A stretch of DNA of 54,013 bases from Crocinitomicaceae bacterium (GCA_002713215.1 PAVO01000022.1:1-54013); one strand, 5' to 3'; counted from the first letter of the stretch, positions 33,935 to 42,573 are shown. Notes: generated by a model from the letters alone, not told the origin. Numbers and translations: made by a program.

Positions 33935-35023
33935 ATGTTTAAGACGCTCAAACCACTGTTATTCTTCATTACCTGGCTTATTTCGACTAACCTTTGGTCG
34001 CAAAACCAGTACGGATTTAGAATAGCTTATGAGAATATTGGACTTGCTATTGGTGGCACTGATGAGGTCTTTAACGGAATCAAAATTGATCTCATAGACA
34101 ATGAATCGTACCAGATCAGAGGGTTTAATATCTGTGGAGCATACATGAGTCAGTCCAACAGAAACGACAAACATAACATTGTTTGGGGAGGTAACATTGG
34201 TTTACTTGGCTTAAGAGGCAGGACTTTTGGCGTTTCTATATTCCCATTTGGCAATTTCCAGGACGATATTCGCGGAGTCAGCTTTGGGCTCTTAAATTCG
34301 GGTTATAACCGCTCGGGAGTTTCCATGAGTATTGCATGGACCAAAGCTGTCGATCAGGGAATATATGGTGCCACCGGATCATTAGGAGTTATTAAAGCTA
34401 AGAACATTAAAGGGTTTGCCATAGCCCCAGTAATATTTGGATTGTATCAGGATTATAAATATTACCGTATGGAAATGCGTGGAGTGGCTGTTTCACTGGT
34501 TATATATTCGAATTACTTTGATGGGATATCCCTGAGTTTAGTGAACATAAATAAACTGGCTCATGGAACTAACATAGGTCTGCTCAATATTTCTGAAAAA
34601 ATGACTGGTTTACAAGTTGGTGTATTTAATGCGTCGGACACCTTAATGACCCGGGATCAATACCTGGATCCTGAAAACGTTTATAAAATAGCACGTAAAA
34701 AAAGGCCCCTGGTTCAGGTTGGTGTTATAAATAGCAGTCAACAAAGTTTTACAACCCAATTCGGTATTTTTAATCGTTCAGAAAAAAAGTATTGTCTGCA
34801 ATTCGGCCTTATAAATGTGAACACGGCAAACAAGAAGGGGCTTAGAGTTATTCCCTTTGTTAATTGGCACACCGGAGAAACAGGCTTAAAAGAAGAGAGG
34901 AAACTATTAAAAGAAGAAAACAAGAAGGCCAAGGAAATTGAAAAAGAAATTAGAAAAAACACCAAAGCAGAAAGAAAGAAGAAAAGAGAATTGGAAAAAT
35001 CTATGATTTTCGATAAAAACTAG
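33935..35023 (+). CDS. LA_2272-type surface repeat protein
   Basis: A 362-residue protein with signal peptide (residues 1-22, ending LWSQ). The middle contains recurring blocks of the form G-[IL/VF]-N after a hydrophobic beta segment: NIGLLGLRG, SFGLLNSGYNRSG, NIGLLNISEKMTG, QVGVFNASDT, QVGVINSSQQS, QFGIFNRSEKK, QFGLINVNTANK. This is the LA_2272 surface-repeat pattern, probably a beta-solenoid or barrel-like structure. The C-terminus (about 325-362) is a highly charged Lys/Glu-rich helix. Function unknown. It abuts the next gene without a gap. Confidence 0.75.
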   Translation: MFKTLKPLLFFITWLISTNLWSQNQYGFRIAYENIGLAIGGTDEVFNGIKIDLIDNESYQIRGFNICGAYMSQSNRNDKHNIVWGGNIGLLGLRGRTFGVSIFPFGNFQDDIRGVSFGLLNSGYNRSGVSMSIAWTKAVDQGIYGATGSLGVIKAKNIKGFAIAPVIFGLYQDYKYYRMEMRGVAVSLVIYSNYFDGISLSLVNINKLAHGTNIGLLNISEKMTGLQVGVFNASDTLMTRDQYLDPENVYKIARKKRPLVQVGVINSSQQSFTTQFGIFNRSEKKYCLQFGLINVNTANKKGLRVIPFVNWHTGETGLKEERKLLKEENKKAKEIEKEIRKNTKAERKKKRELEKSMIFDKN

Positions 35024-35026
35024 TTG

Positions 35027-35722
35027 GTGAAAAAGGCAATTATCATATCTCTTTTCGTTCTTCTAACAAGCACATTTGGTTGTATGTCGCTTGACCCAAG
35101 CGCAACCATAATAAAGTCCTTTAGGCAGGGACCCTTCGATGCCATATTTGTTCCCGGATGCCCTTATACCAAACCCGAATATGAAGGGCTGTTACTTGCT
35201 CGTGTATACTGGGCAAAATACATTTGGGAACAAGGCATGACAAAACGGGTATTGTTCTCGGGCTCATCAGTATATACTCCTTATGTAGAAGCCAAAATAA
35301 TGAAGGAAATAGGTATCTGTGCTGGCATCGATTCCAACGTAATTAGGCTCGAAACCGAGGCTGAACATAGTAGTGAAAATTTGTATTACTGCTATAAAAT
35401 GTCCCAGGATAGTGGCTGGAAAAATGTTGCCCTGGCTACCGATATCTTTCAAATGAAACATCTCAAGCCATACATTGAGGCATTAAATTATGATGTTAAG
35501 TTAATTCCAATGGATTGGGATCAACTGGGAATGATAGAGCGATACGACATGGACATTGACGATAGCAGGGCATTTGTTCATAATTTTATTCCAATTACGG
35601 ATACCTTAACACCGGCCCAGGTAAAAAGTAATTCCAGTGGGAAGCGAGTTTTTGTCGATTTAGACCTTCACAAGAAGAAAACCAAAAAGGTGAAAATTCC
35701 TAAGAAAAGCGGCCATCGCTAA
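35027..35722 (+). CDS. YdcF/SanA-like (DUF218) protein, probable lipoprotein
   Basis: 231 residues from GTG 35027 (a TTG directly before it is the alternative). MKKAIIISLFVLLTSTFGC looks like a lipoprotein signal with lipobox TFGC. FDAIFVPGCPYTKPEYEG, KRVLFSGSSVYTPYVEA, and RLETEAEHSSENL, with the family-typical acidic and Asn residues, place it in the ElyC/SanA/YdcF (DUF218) group, envelope proteins of uncertain enzymology. It has a short basic C-terminal tail. Last gene of the plus-strand operon; it overlaps the convergent ABC exporter by 4 nt. Confidence 0.75.
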   Translation: MKKAIIISLFVLLTSTFGCMSLDPSATIIKSFRQGPFDAIFVPGCPYTKPEYEGLLLARVYWAKYIWEQGMTKRVLFSGSSVYTPYVEAKIMKEIGICAGIDSNVIRLETEAEHSSENLYYCYKMSQDSGWKNVALATDIFQMKHLKPYIEALNYDVKLIPMDWDQLGMIERYDMDIDDSRAFVHNFIPITDTLTPAQVKSNSSGKRVFVDLDLHKKKTKKVKIPKKSGHR

Positions 35723-37533
35723 ACTACCACATCCAGTTTCTCTTTTCTGGATTGTATGGTATGTAATTTAAAATACTCCCCATTCTTTTGGTCTAGTAAT
35801 TCGTTATGAGTTCCTTGCTCAACAATTTGGCCATCCTTCACAACCAAAATATTGTCGGCCTTCTGAATGGTACTTAGCCGATGGGCAATTACAATACTAG
35901 TCCTTCCCTTCATCAGTTTATCCAGTGCATCCTGCACCAATTGTTCACTTTCCGAATCCAATGAAGAAGTAGCTTCATCCAGAATCAGTATTCTTGGGTC
36001 TTTCAATACCGCCCTGGCTATTGCAACTCGCTGCCTCTGTCCTCCTGATAGTTGAATGCCTCGCTCCCCTACTATCGTATCGTACTTTTCAGGAAGTTTC
36101 TCAATGAATTCAGCGGCATTTGCCTTTACGGCGGCCTCTTTAATTTCATCAATACCCGCATCGGGATTCCCATATCCGATGTTTTCCCTTATGCTTCCAC
36201 CAAACAGAATTACTTCCTGGGGTACTATGGCCATTTGCTTTCTAAGCGAATGCAAATTGAAATCTGAGCTATCCTTATCGTCTATTCTTACATGACCTGA
36301 ACTCGGGTCATAAAACCTTAATAACAGCGAGACTATGGTTGATTTTCCAGAACCACTTGGCCCTACCAATGCAACTTCTTTTCCCGATTCAACGCTAAAA
36401 GATACTTTTTGCAGAACTGGTATATCGGCCCTCGTAGAATAATTGAAATCTACATTTCTAAATTCAATCTTGCCAACCAGCGCAGCTTTATCGCCTTTAT
36501 CCGATTGGATGGTTTCAGGTTCTTCATCAAAAATTTCCATTAGGTTTTCCGAGGCACCAATGGCTTGAACCAATTGTGAATATAAATCTGCAATACCACC
36601 GATTGAAGCTCCGATAAATACGGTCAGTAGTAGAAAAGAAAACAGGTCACCAGTTTTTAGTAATTCGGCGTCCCTCAAAATTAATCCATACCAAATTACT
36701 CCAATGATGGAGCCGAATAAACCAAAAATAATAAATGAAACAAATGCCCCACGGTAAGTTGCAGTCTTAATAGCCAGGTTAATTATATCATTGGTTGCTG
36801 CGGTATACCTGCTTATTTCAAATCTTTCGTTAGCATAAGCCTTAACATTAAAAACACCCTGCAAGGTTTCTTCAACAATTGTATTGCTATCGGCTACCTT
36901 ATCTTGGGTAAGTTTTGACATTTTACGGATGAATTTACCAAAAATGACAACCACAACTATAACCAAAGGCACTACTGCCAACATAAAACCCGTTAATTTG
37001 GGAGATATGGAGAGAAGCAAGACGATACCCCCCAAAATAGTAAGAATTTGACGTAAAAACTCCGCTATAGTCGTTGTAAATGTGGATTGTAAAAGTGAAA
37101 CATCAGCTGAAATTCTACTCCCCAATTCGCCTACCCTTCTTGTGGAAAAGAAAGTCATTGGTAGTGAAATTAAATGAGAGTAAGCATCCTGCCTGATATA
37201 GGCTAGGGTTCGTTGAGCCGCATGCTCAAAAAGAACAATTCGGAAAAAGGAAAAAATAGCGTTTACAAAAAACACACCCAGTAACACAAGAGCCAACGTG
37301 TTTATATTTTGACTACCCGAAACGTCGAATAATTTACCCAACAGAATAGGAAACGCCAAAGTAGTTAAGCTGCTCAGCAGTAGGAACACAAGCCCCACAA
37401 AAAGATATACCTTAAATGGCCAGACATACCGAAGCAGCTTCTTTGCCTTTGCAATTGCACTTTTACTCACTTTTTTAGAAGCTTCCCGGTCAGACTTTTT
37501 CTTTCCAAACATGGCCTGCAAAAGTAGGCCCAT
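35719..37533 (-). CDS. MsbA-like ABC exporter (fused TMD-NBD)
   Basis: A 604-residue half-transporter. Six transmembrane helices lie over about residues 40-330, including the coupling-helix region near FFSTRRVGELGSR. In the nucleotide-binding domain, Walker A GPSGSGKST starts near residue 390, and the LSGGQRQR signature, Walker B ILILDEATSS and IAHRLST H-loop follow. Homologues flip lipid A core, other lipids or drugs. ATG 37512 (MFGKKKSD) is an alternative start: a TACTTTTG -7-like box at 37519-37526 lies between the two ATGs and would favour it, but no -33 box supports this. Confidence 0.9.
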   Translation of the reverse strand: MGLLLQAMFGKKKSDREASKKVSKSAIAKAKKLLRYVWPFKVYLFVGLVFLLLSSLTTLAFPILLGKLFDVSGSQNINTLALVLLGVFFVNAIFSFFRIVLFEHAAQRTLAYIRQDAYSHLISLPMTFFSTRRVGELGSRISADVSLLQSTFTTTIAEFLRQILTILGGIVLLLSISPKLTGFMLAVVPLVIVVVVIFGKFIRKMSKLTQDKVADSNTIVEETLQGVFNVKAYANERFEISRYTAATNDIINLAIKTATYRGAFVSFIIFGLFGSIIGVIWYGLILRDAELLKTGDLFSFLLLTVFIGASIGGIADLYSQLVQAIGASENLMEIFDEEPETIQSDKGDKAALVGKIEFRNVDFNYSTRADIPVLQKVSFSVESGKEVALVGPSGSGKSTIVSLLLRFYDPSSGHVRIDDKDSSDFNLHSLRKQMAIVPQEVILFGGSIRENIGYGNPDAGIDEIKEAAVKANAAEFIEKLPEKYDTIVGERGIQLSGGQRQRVAIARAVLKDPRILILDEATSSLDSESEQLVQDALDKLMKGRTSIVIAHRLSTIQKADNILVVKDGQIVEQGTHNELLDQKNGEYFKLHTIQSRKEKLDVVV

Positions 37534-37651
37534 TAAACTTCATATGACATACCTAAATCTAGTGTTGGGAAGTGTGATAAATTTTTGATTTTACGAAGGT
37601 TTTACCGAATTGCTTTCTTTTGTCTATACTATTGAATTGAAAATTTACCAA

Positions 37652-38305
37652 ATGAAAGGTTTGCTAAAAGAGAACTCAAAATTTCTGGCCTTGTTTCTCA
37701 TATCGGTATTGTCACTGGTGTTGCCTGCTTTTGTATTAAAGGAACACCTTTCCGATCTGATATTTAGTATAATTTTTTCCGTCATGGTTCTGGCAAGTAC
37801 CTTCACCATAGCTGAAACAAAAAGGCATCATAAAAAAATATTTATTATTGGTGCTACCACGCTGGCATTTTCCTGGCTCTTATTCTTAGATGTGCTTCCC
37901 TTAAACCGCCCGTTGAAACTTGGAGGTGTGCCTTTCTTCTTCTTCTTTATATATACCGTCTACCGATTGGTCCATACTATCTTAAAAAGTACTGAAGTTA
38001 CTCCTGATGTAATTTTTGGCGCAGTAACCGGCTATATATTTCTTGGGTACGCAGGTACCTTTTATTTTGAAATTATTCGGGACATTTTTCCTAATTCTTT
38101 TGATGCGGAGGCCATTCAAAATCCAATGTCACTCATTTATTACAGCTTCGTTACAATGACCACCCTCGGATTTGGAGATATTACCCCTTTGAGTAACCCA
38201 GCAAGGAGCGGAACCATTGTACTTACAATTTTAGGGCAGTTCTACATCGCCACTGTTGTAGCGATACTGGTGAGTAAATACATAGCAGGATCATCCAATA
38301 AATAG
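37652..38305 (+). CDS. Ion channel, K+-channel-like pore
   Basis: 217 residues from ATG 37652 (MKGLLKENSKF); a TTG at 37610 would add 14 residues. There are about four N-terminal hydrophobic helices, then a two-helix pore module: VIFGAVTGYIFLGYAG, the filter-bearing FVTMTTLGFGDITPLS (about residues 167-182), and a final helix GTIVLTILGQFYIATVVAILV. The filter reads TLGFGD instead of TVGYGD, a common variant in bacterial Ion_trans_2 proteins. There is no RCK or cyclic-nucleotide domain, so gating is not evident. It is a single gene between the ABC exporter and rpmH. Confidence 0.83.
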   Translation: MKGLLKENSKFLALFLISVLSLVLPAFVLKEHLSDLIFSIIFSVMVLASTFTIAETKRHHKKIFIIGATTLAFSWLLFLDVLPLNRPLKLGGVPFFFFFIYTVYRLVHTILKSTEVTPDVIFGAVTGYIFLGYAGTFYFEIIRDIFPNSFDAEAIQNPMSLIYYSFVTMTTLGFGDITPLSNPARSGTIVLTILGQFYIATVVAILVSKYIAGSSNK

Positions 38306-38385
38306 ATTAAAATACTGATTATCAGATACTTTAAAACCTGAAAAAATATTCTTAAATAAGCATCCAAAAATTGACTTTAAATACA

Positions 38386-38393
38386 TACTTTTG
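38386..38393 (+). promoter_or_regulatory. -7 promoter element for rpmH
   Basis: TACTTTTG, 36 nt upstream of the rpmH ATG. The nearest TTG (38371) is too close for the usual spacing, so the -33 half is unclear. Confidence 0.45.
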
Positions 38394-38429
38394 CGCCTCG
38401 CTTTTTCGAAGCATAAATAATACAGAAAG

Positions 38430-38585
38430 ATGAAAAGAACGTTTCAGCCCTCAAATAGAAAAAGAAGGAATAAACACGGGTTTATGGAGAGAATGTCTAC
38501 CAAAAATGGTAGAAAGGTGTTGGCTAGAAGAAGAAGGAAAGGTAGAAAGGAATTATCTGTGTCTGACTCGATCTATAGAAAGTAG
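38430..38585 (+). CDS. rpmH: 50S ribosomal protein L34
   Basis: 51 residues, ATG 38430 to TAG 38583-38585. [19 protein letters not shown] is the universal L34 start, followed by [20 protein letters not shown], then a short Bacteroidota-type extension ([11 protein letters not shown]). It is a structural protein of the large ribosomal subunit. It is monocistronic, with its own -7 box and terminator. It is not beside rnpA or dnaA, unlike in many Gram-positive and gamma-proteobacterial genomes. Confidence 0.96.
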   Translation: MKRTFQPSNRKRRNKHGFMERMSTKNGRKVLARRRRKGRKELSVSDSIYRK

Positions 38586-38609
38586 GTTGCTGATATATAT
38601 AACGTTTAC

Positions 38610-38639
38610 AAAAAGGGTGGTTTTTACCACCTTTTTTTG
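38610..38639 (+). terminator. Rho-independent terminator of rpmH
   Basis: GGTGGT (38616-38621) pairs with ACCACC (38626-38631) around a TTTT loop; flanking A and T runs extend the stem, and a seven-T run follows at 38632-38638. Confidence 0.8.
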
Positions 38640-38662
38640 TGCCCAAAATTCAGTCTTGCACC

Positions 38663-38670
38663 TACATTTG
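38663..38670 (+). promoter_or_regulatory. -7 promoter element for lhgO
   Basis: TACATTTG, 21 nt upstream of the ATG. A TTTG sits 23 nt further upstream, at the end of the rpmH terminator T-run, at the long end of accepted spacing. Confidence 0.4.
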
Positions 38671-38691
38671 TAATGCAAAAATTAGACGATC

Positions 38692-39903
38692 ATGATGTAT
38701 GATTTTACCATCGTTGGCGGTGGAATTGTTGGTTTAGCCACCGCATACAAATTGCAAAAACGGTATCCAAATCTCAATTTACTGGTTCTTGAAAAAGAAG
38801 ATCATTTTGCCCCCCATCAAACCGGAAATAATTCAGGAGTTATTCATTCGGGTATATACTACAAACCGGGATCGTACAAAGCAAAGAACTGTGTTGAAGG
38901 CAGAAGAGAGCTGGTGGCTTTTGCCAAGGAACATGGAATCGATCACGACATCTGTGGTAAATTAATTGTTGCAACTGACGAATCTGAATTTCCTTTTCTT
39001 GATAAAATCTATGAGCACGGCGTAAAAAACGATGTAGAAGATACAGAATACGTTTCGGCTGAACAGATTAAGGAAATAGAACCCTATTGTGAAGGGATAA
39101 AAGGAATTCGGGTGGGATGCACCGGAATTATAGACTTTAGGGGAACCACGGTTAAACTTGCTGAATTGGTTCAAAAAATAAATTCCAACTCGAAAACATT
39201 AACCGGCCACGAAGTAACCGGGTTAGAGCACAAAAGCGATCATACCATTATTACAACTCCTAAGGGGACCTTTGAGTCGAAAAGAATGATCTTCTGTTCG
39301 GGACTTCAGGCAGACCTTATGGCTAAAATGGATAAAGTAAAGATCAAGGAGAAGGTAGTTGGTTTCAGAGGAGATTACTATGAACTAACTGAACAGGGAA
39401 AACATAAAGTTAATCATCTAATATATCCGGTTCCTAATCCTGATTTTCCGTTTCTGGGGGTACATTTTACCCGAATGACCGATGGTGAAATTGAATGTGG
39501 CCCTAACGCTGTGTTTACCTTTAAAAGAGAAGGCTACGGCAAAACTGACTTTAGTTGGAAAGACACTATTGATGCTTTGACCTATAGAGGTACCTGGAAG
39601 TTTTTCTTTAGCAATATTGGTTTTGGTATCAATGAATATCGACGGGCATTTTCGCAGAAGCTATTTCTAAAAACGCTTCAGCGATTAATTCCTTCACTTA
39701 CTATGGACGACATTCGACCTGGAAGAGCTGGAGTAAGGGCGATGCTCTTAAGCACCGATGGTGATACCCGTGACGATTTTAGAATCGAGTACAGTAAAAA
39801 TTCAATTCACATTCTCAATGCACCCTCGCCTGCTGCCACAGCATGTCTAGCTATTGGAAATGAAGTGGTAAAAATGGTTGAAAAGCAATTTGAGATTGCC
39901 TAG
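38692..39903 (+). CDS. lhgO: L-2-hydroxyglutarate oxidase
   Basis: 403 residues. DFTIVGGGIVGLATAYKL is the N-terminal FAD dinucleotide-binding motif, and VLEKEDHFAPHQTGNNSGVIHSGIYY plus CVEGRRELVAFA are signatures of the LhgO/DAO-like group. RPGRAGVRA and the C-terminal APSPAATACLAIG fit the family. It oxidises L-2-hydroxyglutarate, a by-product of central metabolism, to 2-oxoglutarate with FAD, passing electrons to oxygen or the membrane quinone pool. ATG 38692 is followed directly by a second ATG. Single gene. Confidence 0.93.
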   Translation: MMYDFTIVGGGIVGLATAYKLQKRYPNLNLLVLEKEDHFAPHQTGNNSGVIHSGIYYKPGSYKAKNCVEGRRELVAFAKEHGIDHDICGKLIVATDESEFPFLDKIYEHGVKNDVEDTEYVSAEQIKEIEPYCEGIKGIRVGCTGIIDFRGTTVKLAELVQKINSNSKTLTGHEVTGLEHKSDHTIITTPKGTFESKRMIFCSGLQADLMAKMDKVKIKEKVVGFRGDYYELTEQGKHKVNHLIYPVPNPDFPFLGVHFTRMTDGEIECGPNAVFTFKREGYGKTDFSWKDTIDALTYRGTWKFFFSNIGFGINEYRRAFSQKLFLKTLQRLIPSLTMDDIRPGRAGVRAMLLSTDGDTRDDFRIEYSKNSIHILNAPSPAATACLAIGNEVVKMVEKQFEIA

Positions 39904-39924
39904 GAATGTTCGTAGGGCTTACCT

Positions 39925-40467
39925 CTACTCTATTATTCTATACTTCTGCTGAATTTCCTGCCAATCCCAAATAAAATTCTCCATGATGTCGTCCAGACGT
40001 TTCAGAAATATTGGATTCGGACTGTTCATGTTTCGAAAGTATTGCTCTTGGTAATCGTTTAAGTTGTACTTGTGAAATACAGCCTTAGACATACCGTAAT
40101 GTATGTTCTTAGAAGGCATATTCAAACGATTCATTTTGCTTTGGTATTTGCTTATATGTGCCTTCAATTGCTGATAGTCAAGATTTAATGCTGAAGCAAG
40201 ATCAGATGTAATAGCATCAATTAGCCGAACATCCTGATAGTCGTTAAAGTATTTCGGTATATACTGCAAATTGCCGGCGATCACAATCATTAAAAACCGA
40301 TCGGCACTTGAATTTGAAATATTGGGACGTTTTTCAAATTCAGGATCCTCGTTAATCATCCCTGCAACATCTGGAAAACCCTGATCTACCAGATGCAGAA
40401 TACCGGAGACAAAAAGGTTGGCAAGTTTTTTTTCGGTAATCTTCTTCTTAGTAAGAAATGTAAACAT
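39925..40467 (-). CDS. Hypothetical protein, 180 residues
   Basis: Not recognised by name. A soluble, mainly helical protein with a basic N-terminus (MFTFLTKKKITEKKLANLF) and no signal peptide or membrane helix. Visible blocks: FVSGILHLVDQGFPDVAG, DRFLMIVIAGNLQYIPKYF, and a C-terminal DDIMENFIWDWQEIQQKY. It looks like a conserved cytoplasmic Bacteroidota protein, but this is only an impression. The upstream 216-nt gap contains the paired repeats described separately, which could control it. Confidence 0.65.
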   Translation of the reverse strand: MFTFLTKKKITEKKLANLFVSGILHLVDQGFPDVAGMINEDPEFEKRPNISNSSADRFLMIVIAGNLQYIPKYFNDYQDVRLIDAITSDLASALNLDYQQLKAHISKYQSKMNRLNMPSKNIHYGMSKAVFHKYNLNDYQEQYFRNMNSPNPIFLKRLDDIMENFIWDWQEIQQKYRIIE

Positions 40468-40523
40468 TTAGTACTTCTCCTTTTCTGTTTCACACAAAAC
40501 TATAGCCTAGGAACAAGGGGATG

Positions 40524-40587
40524 AATTCTACAAATTCTACAGTTCTCAACAAAGTTATTAACGGTTTTAGCGAATTGTTAATAACTT
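40524..40587. repeat. Tandem and inverted repeats with DnaA-box-like nonamers
   Basis: AATTCTACA occurs twice in tandem (40524-40541). A perfect 11-bp inverted repeat follows: AAGTTATTAAC (40552-40562) and GTTAATAACTT (40577-40587) with a 14-nt spacer. Three nonamers resemble the DnaA box TTATNCACA: TTCTCAACA (40543-40551), TTATTAACG (40555-40563) and TGTTAATAA (40576-40584, reverse orientation). No T-run follows either arm, so it is not a usual terminator. It lies in the 216-nt gap between comB and the hypothetical gene. Role unproven: protein-binding site, operator or origin-like element. Confidence 0.6.
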
Positions 40588-40683
40588 AATCCACTGAAAA
40601 TCTACACCTTACAAGCAAAACGTGTTCAAAATAGCCTGAAATTGGCAGTTTAAGGTTTTGACGTTTTTCTGAAATTGTAGCGC

Positions 40684-41394
40684 CTATTTCTGCACTACCA
40701 ATCTATCCCCTTTTAGTTCGGGAACAACCTTTGTCTGGTCCATTTGAAGGCAGTATTTAATGTCTTTTTCGAGGTTTAGGTTTTTTAATCTTCGTCGGTG
40801 AGAACTATTAATTAGGAAATCATCAATGTCGCTTTTACCCACTTCATAAAAAGTTTGGGTTGCCCTAGCGGAATCTGATAATTCGTTGAACACATCCCCT
40901 TCCAGCTGATTCACTACTGCACCTGCAAACAAACTGTCTTCAAGGTTAAACCTTCCCTTCCATCCCGCACAAAGAAGTAATACATCCTTCTTTTCCTGTT
41001 TTAAATAATCACAAACGGCAGAGAAATTTAAAAACGATCCAATAATAATTTTATAAGAATTCTTAGCTACAAAAATGGCGCGAGTTCCATTCGTTGTTGT
41101 GAGTACAACTTCCTTTCCTGTAATACTTTCATCTATGTAATGAAAGGGAGAATTACCCAAATGGAACCCGTCTACAATTTGACCTTGTCTCTCTGCAGCC
41201 GCTATATAACCCTTGTTTTGTAAGGCCTTTGCATCTTCAACCTTTTCAACCGGAATAATAGACTTTACACCATTTTCAAAAGCAGTACAAATGGCTGAAG
41301 TAGCTCTAAAAATATCAATTACAACGACAATTGCTTCTTTGTTCTCATAAAACGGATATAAATCCGGACTAAAAGCTACCTCTAATTTGGCCAT
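40684..41394 (-). CDS. comB: 2-phosphosulfolactate phosphatase family (ComB-like)
   Basis: 236 residues, the family length. VVVIDIFRATSAICTAFENG is the N-terminal signature; AAERQGQIVDGFHLGNSP, VVLTTTNGTRAI, and LLCAGWKGRFNLEDSLFAGAVV are the further conserved blocks. In methanogens ComB hydrolyses 2-phosphosulfolactate to sulfolactate in coenzyme M synthesis. Bacteroidota do not make coenzyme M, so the substrate here may be a related phosphosulfonate or something else. It starts 1 nt after the gcvT stop, forming a gcvT-comB pair. Confidence 0.85.
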   Translation of the reverse strand: MAKLEVAFSPDLYPFYENKEAIVVVIDIFRATSAICTAFENGVKSIIPVEKVEDAKALQNKGYIAAAERQGQIVDGFHLGNSPFHYIDESITGKEVVLTTTNGTRAIFVAKNSYKIIIGSFLNFSAVCDYLKQEKKDVLLLCAGWKGRFNLEDSLFAGAVVNQLEGDVFNELSDSARATQTFYEVGKSDIDDFLINSSHRRRLKNLNLEKDIKYCLQMDQTKVVPELKGDRLVVQK

Positions 41395-41395
41395 C

Positions 41396-42481
41396 CTATG
41401 CTTTATAAAACGGAGGCCTAACCACCTTGGCTTTTAAGCTTTTGTTTCTAACCTGAATATAGATTTCGGTATCCACCTTATTGTACGGCAAATTCACATA
41501 GCCCATACCAATTGCTTTTTTTAGTGAAGGCGACATAGTTCCAGAAGTAACGATTCCTATTTCGTTTCCATCAGCGTCAACCATAGGGTATCCCTGACGA
41601 GGAATTCCGCGATCCAAAAGTTCAAAGCCAACTAATCTCCGTTTAACTCCCTCTTCCTTCTGCTTTACCAAAAAATCCGAATCAATAAAATCTCCTTTTG
41701 CCAATTTTGTAATCCAACCCAATCCTGCCTCTAAAGGAGAAGTAGTGTCGTCAATGTCATTACCATAAAGGCAAAATCCCATTTCCAACCTCAAAGTATC
41801 ACGTGCAGCCAAACCAATGGGCTGAATCCCCTGGCCTTTACCTGCCTCAAAAACCGCATCCCAAACTTTTTCAGCGTCTTGGTTCTTGATATAAATTTCG
41901 AATCCTCCAGCTCCCGTATAACCTGTGGCCGAAACTATAACATCCTCCAGCCCTGCAAAAGTTCCTGCATTAAAGGAATAATATTCCATCTCAGATAAGT
42001 TAATATCCGTAAGAGATTGTAAAGCTTCATTTGTTTTGGGGCCCTGTACCGCCAGGAGAGAATAATTATCCGATTCGTTAGACATTTTAACCCCCATATC
42101 ATTATGAGAGCTTATCCAATTCCAATCCTTTTCCATATTGGAGGCATTAACCACTAACATGTATTCCGTTTCACTTATTCGGTAAATCAACAAATCGTCG
42201 ACAATGCCACCTTTTCCATTTGGCATGCAGCTGTATTGTACCTTCCCATCATACAATTTCGAAACATCGTTAGTGGTAACCTTTTGAATTAAATCAAGTG
42301 CTTTTTCACCGGACAAAAAGAACTCGCCCATGTGAGAAACATCAAAAACTCCAACACCATTTCTAACCGTATTGTGTTCTTCATTAATTCCGGCATAGGT
42401 AACCGGCATATTGTAACCTGCAAAGGGAACCATTTTGGCTCCTAACGCTTCATGTACATGAGAAAGAGCTGTGTTTTTCAT
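41396..42481 (-). CDS. gcvT: Glycine cleavage system T protein (aminomethyltransferase)
   Basis: 361 residues. [20 protein letters not shown] at the N-terminus, [11 protein letters not shown], and [11 protein letters not shown] belong to the folate-binding domain. [13 protein letters not shown] and [17 protein letters not shown] are the classic GcvT signatures, including the catalytic Asp region. The C-terminal barrel has [16 protein letters not shown] and [18 protein letters not shown]. It transfers the methylene group from aminomethyl-lipoyl GcvH to tetrahydrofolate. gcvH and gcvP are not in the window. A strong promoter lies just upstream, and comB follows. Confidence 0.97.
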   Translation of the reverse strand: MKNTALSHVHEALGAKMVPFAGYNMPVTYAGINEEHNTVRNGVGVFDVSHMGEFFLSGEKALDLIQKVTTNDVSKLYDGKVQYSCMPNGKGGIVDDLLIYRISETEYMLVVNASNMEKDWNWISSHNDMGVKMSNESDNYSLLAVQGPKTNEALQSLTDINLSEMEYYSFNAGTFAGLEDVIVSATGYTGAGGFEIYIKNQDAEKVWDAVFEAGKGQGIQPIGLAARDTLRLEMGFCLYGNDIDDTTSPLEAGLGWITKLAKGDFIDSDFLVKQKEEGVKRRLVGFELLDRGIPRQGYPMVDADGNEIGIVTSGTMSPSLKKAIGMGYVNLPYNKVDTEIYIQVRNKSLKAKVVRPPFYKA

Positions 42482-42507
42482 AGGTATCTATAAAATTCTG
42501 AGGCCGG

Positions 42508-42537
42508 CAAAGGTAGTCAAGCGCTTCATATATCAAA
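42508..42537 (-). promoter_or_regulatory. Bacteroidota-type promoter for gcvT-comB
   Basis: On the minus strand: TTTG (42537-42534), an 18-nt spacer, TACCTTTG (42515-42508), a full match to TTTG-N18-TAnnTTTG. The -7 box is 26 nt from the gcvT ATG. Confidence 0.65.
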
Positions 42538-42542
42538 TCTTT

Positions 42543-42550
42543 TAATTTTG
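42543..42550 (+). promoter_or_regulatory. -7 promoter element for the CapD/WbpM-like gene
   Basis: TAATTTTG, 23 nt upstream of the ATG. Its -33 region would fall inside the gcvT promoter, so the two divergent promoters interleave. Confidence 0.4.
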
Positions 42551-42573
42551 AGGCCATTCCCAGAGGCTGAGAA

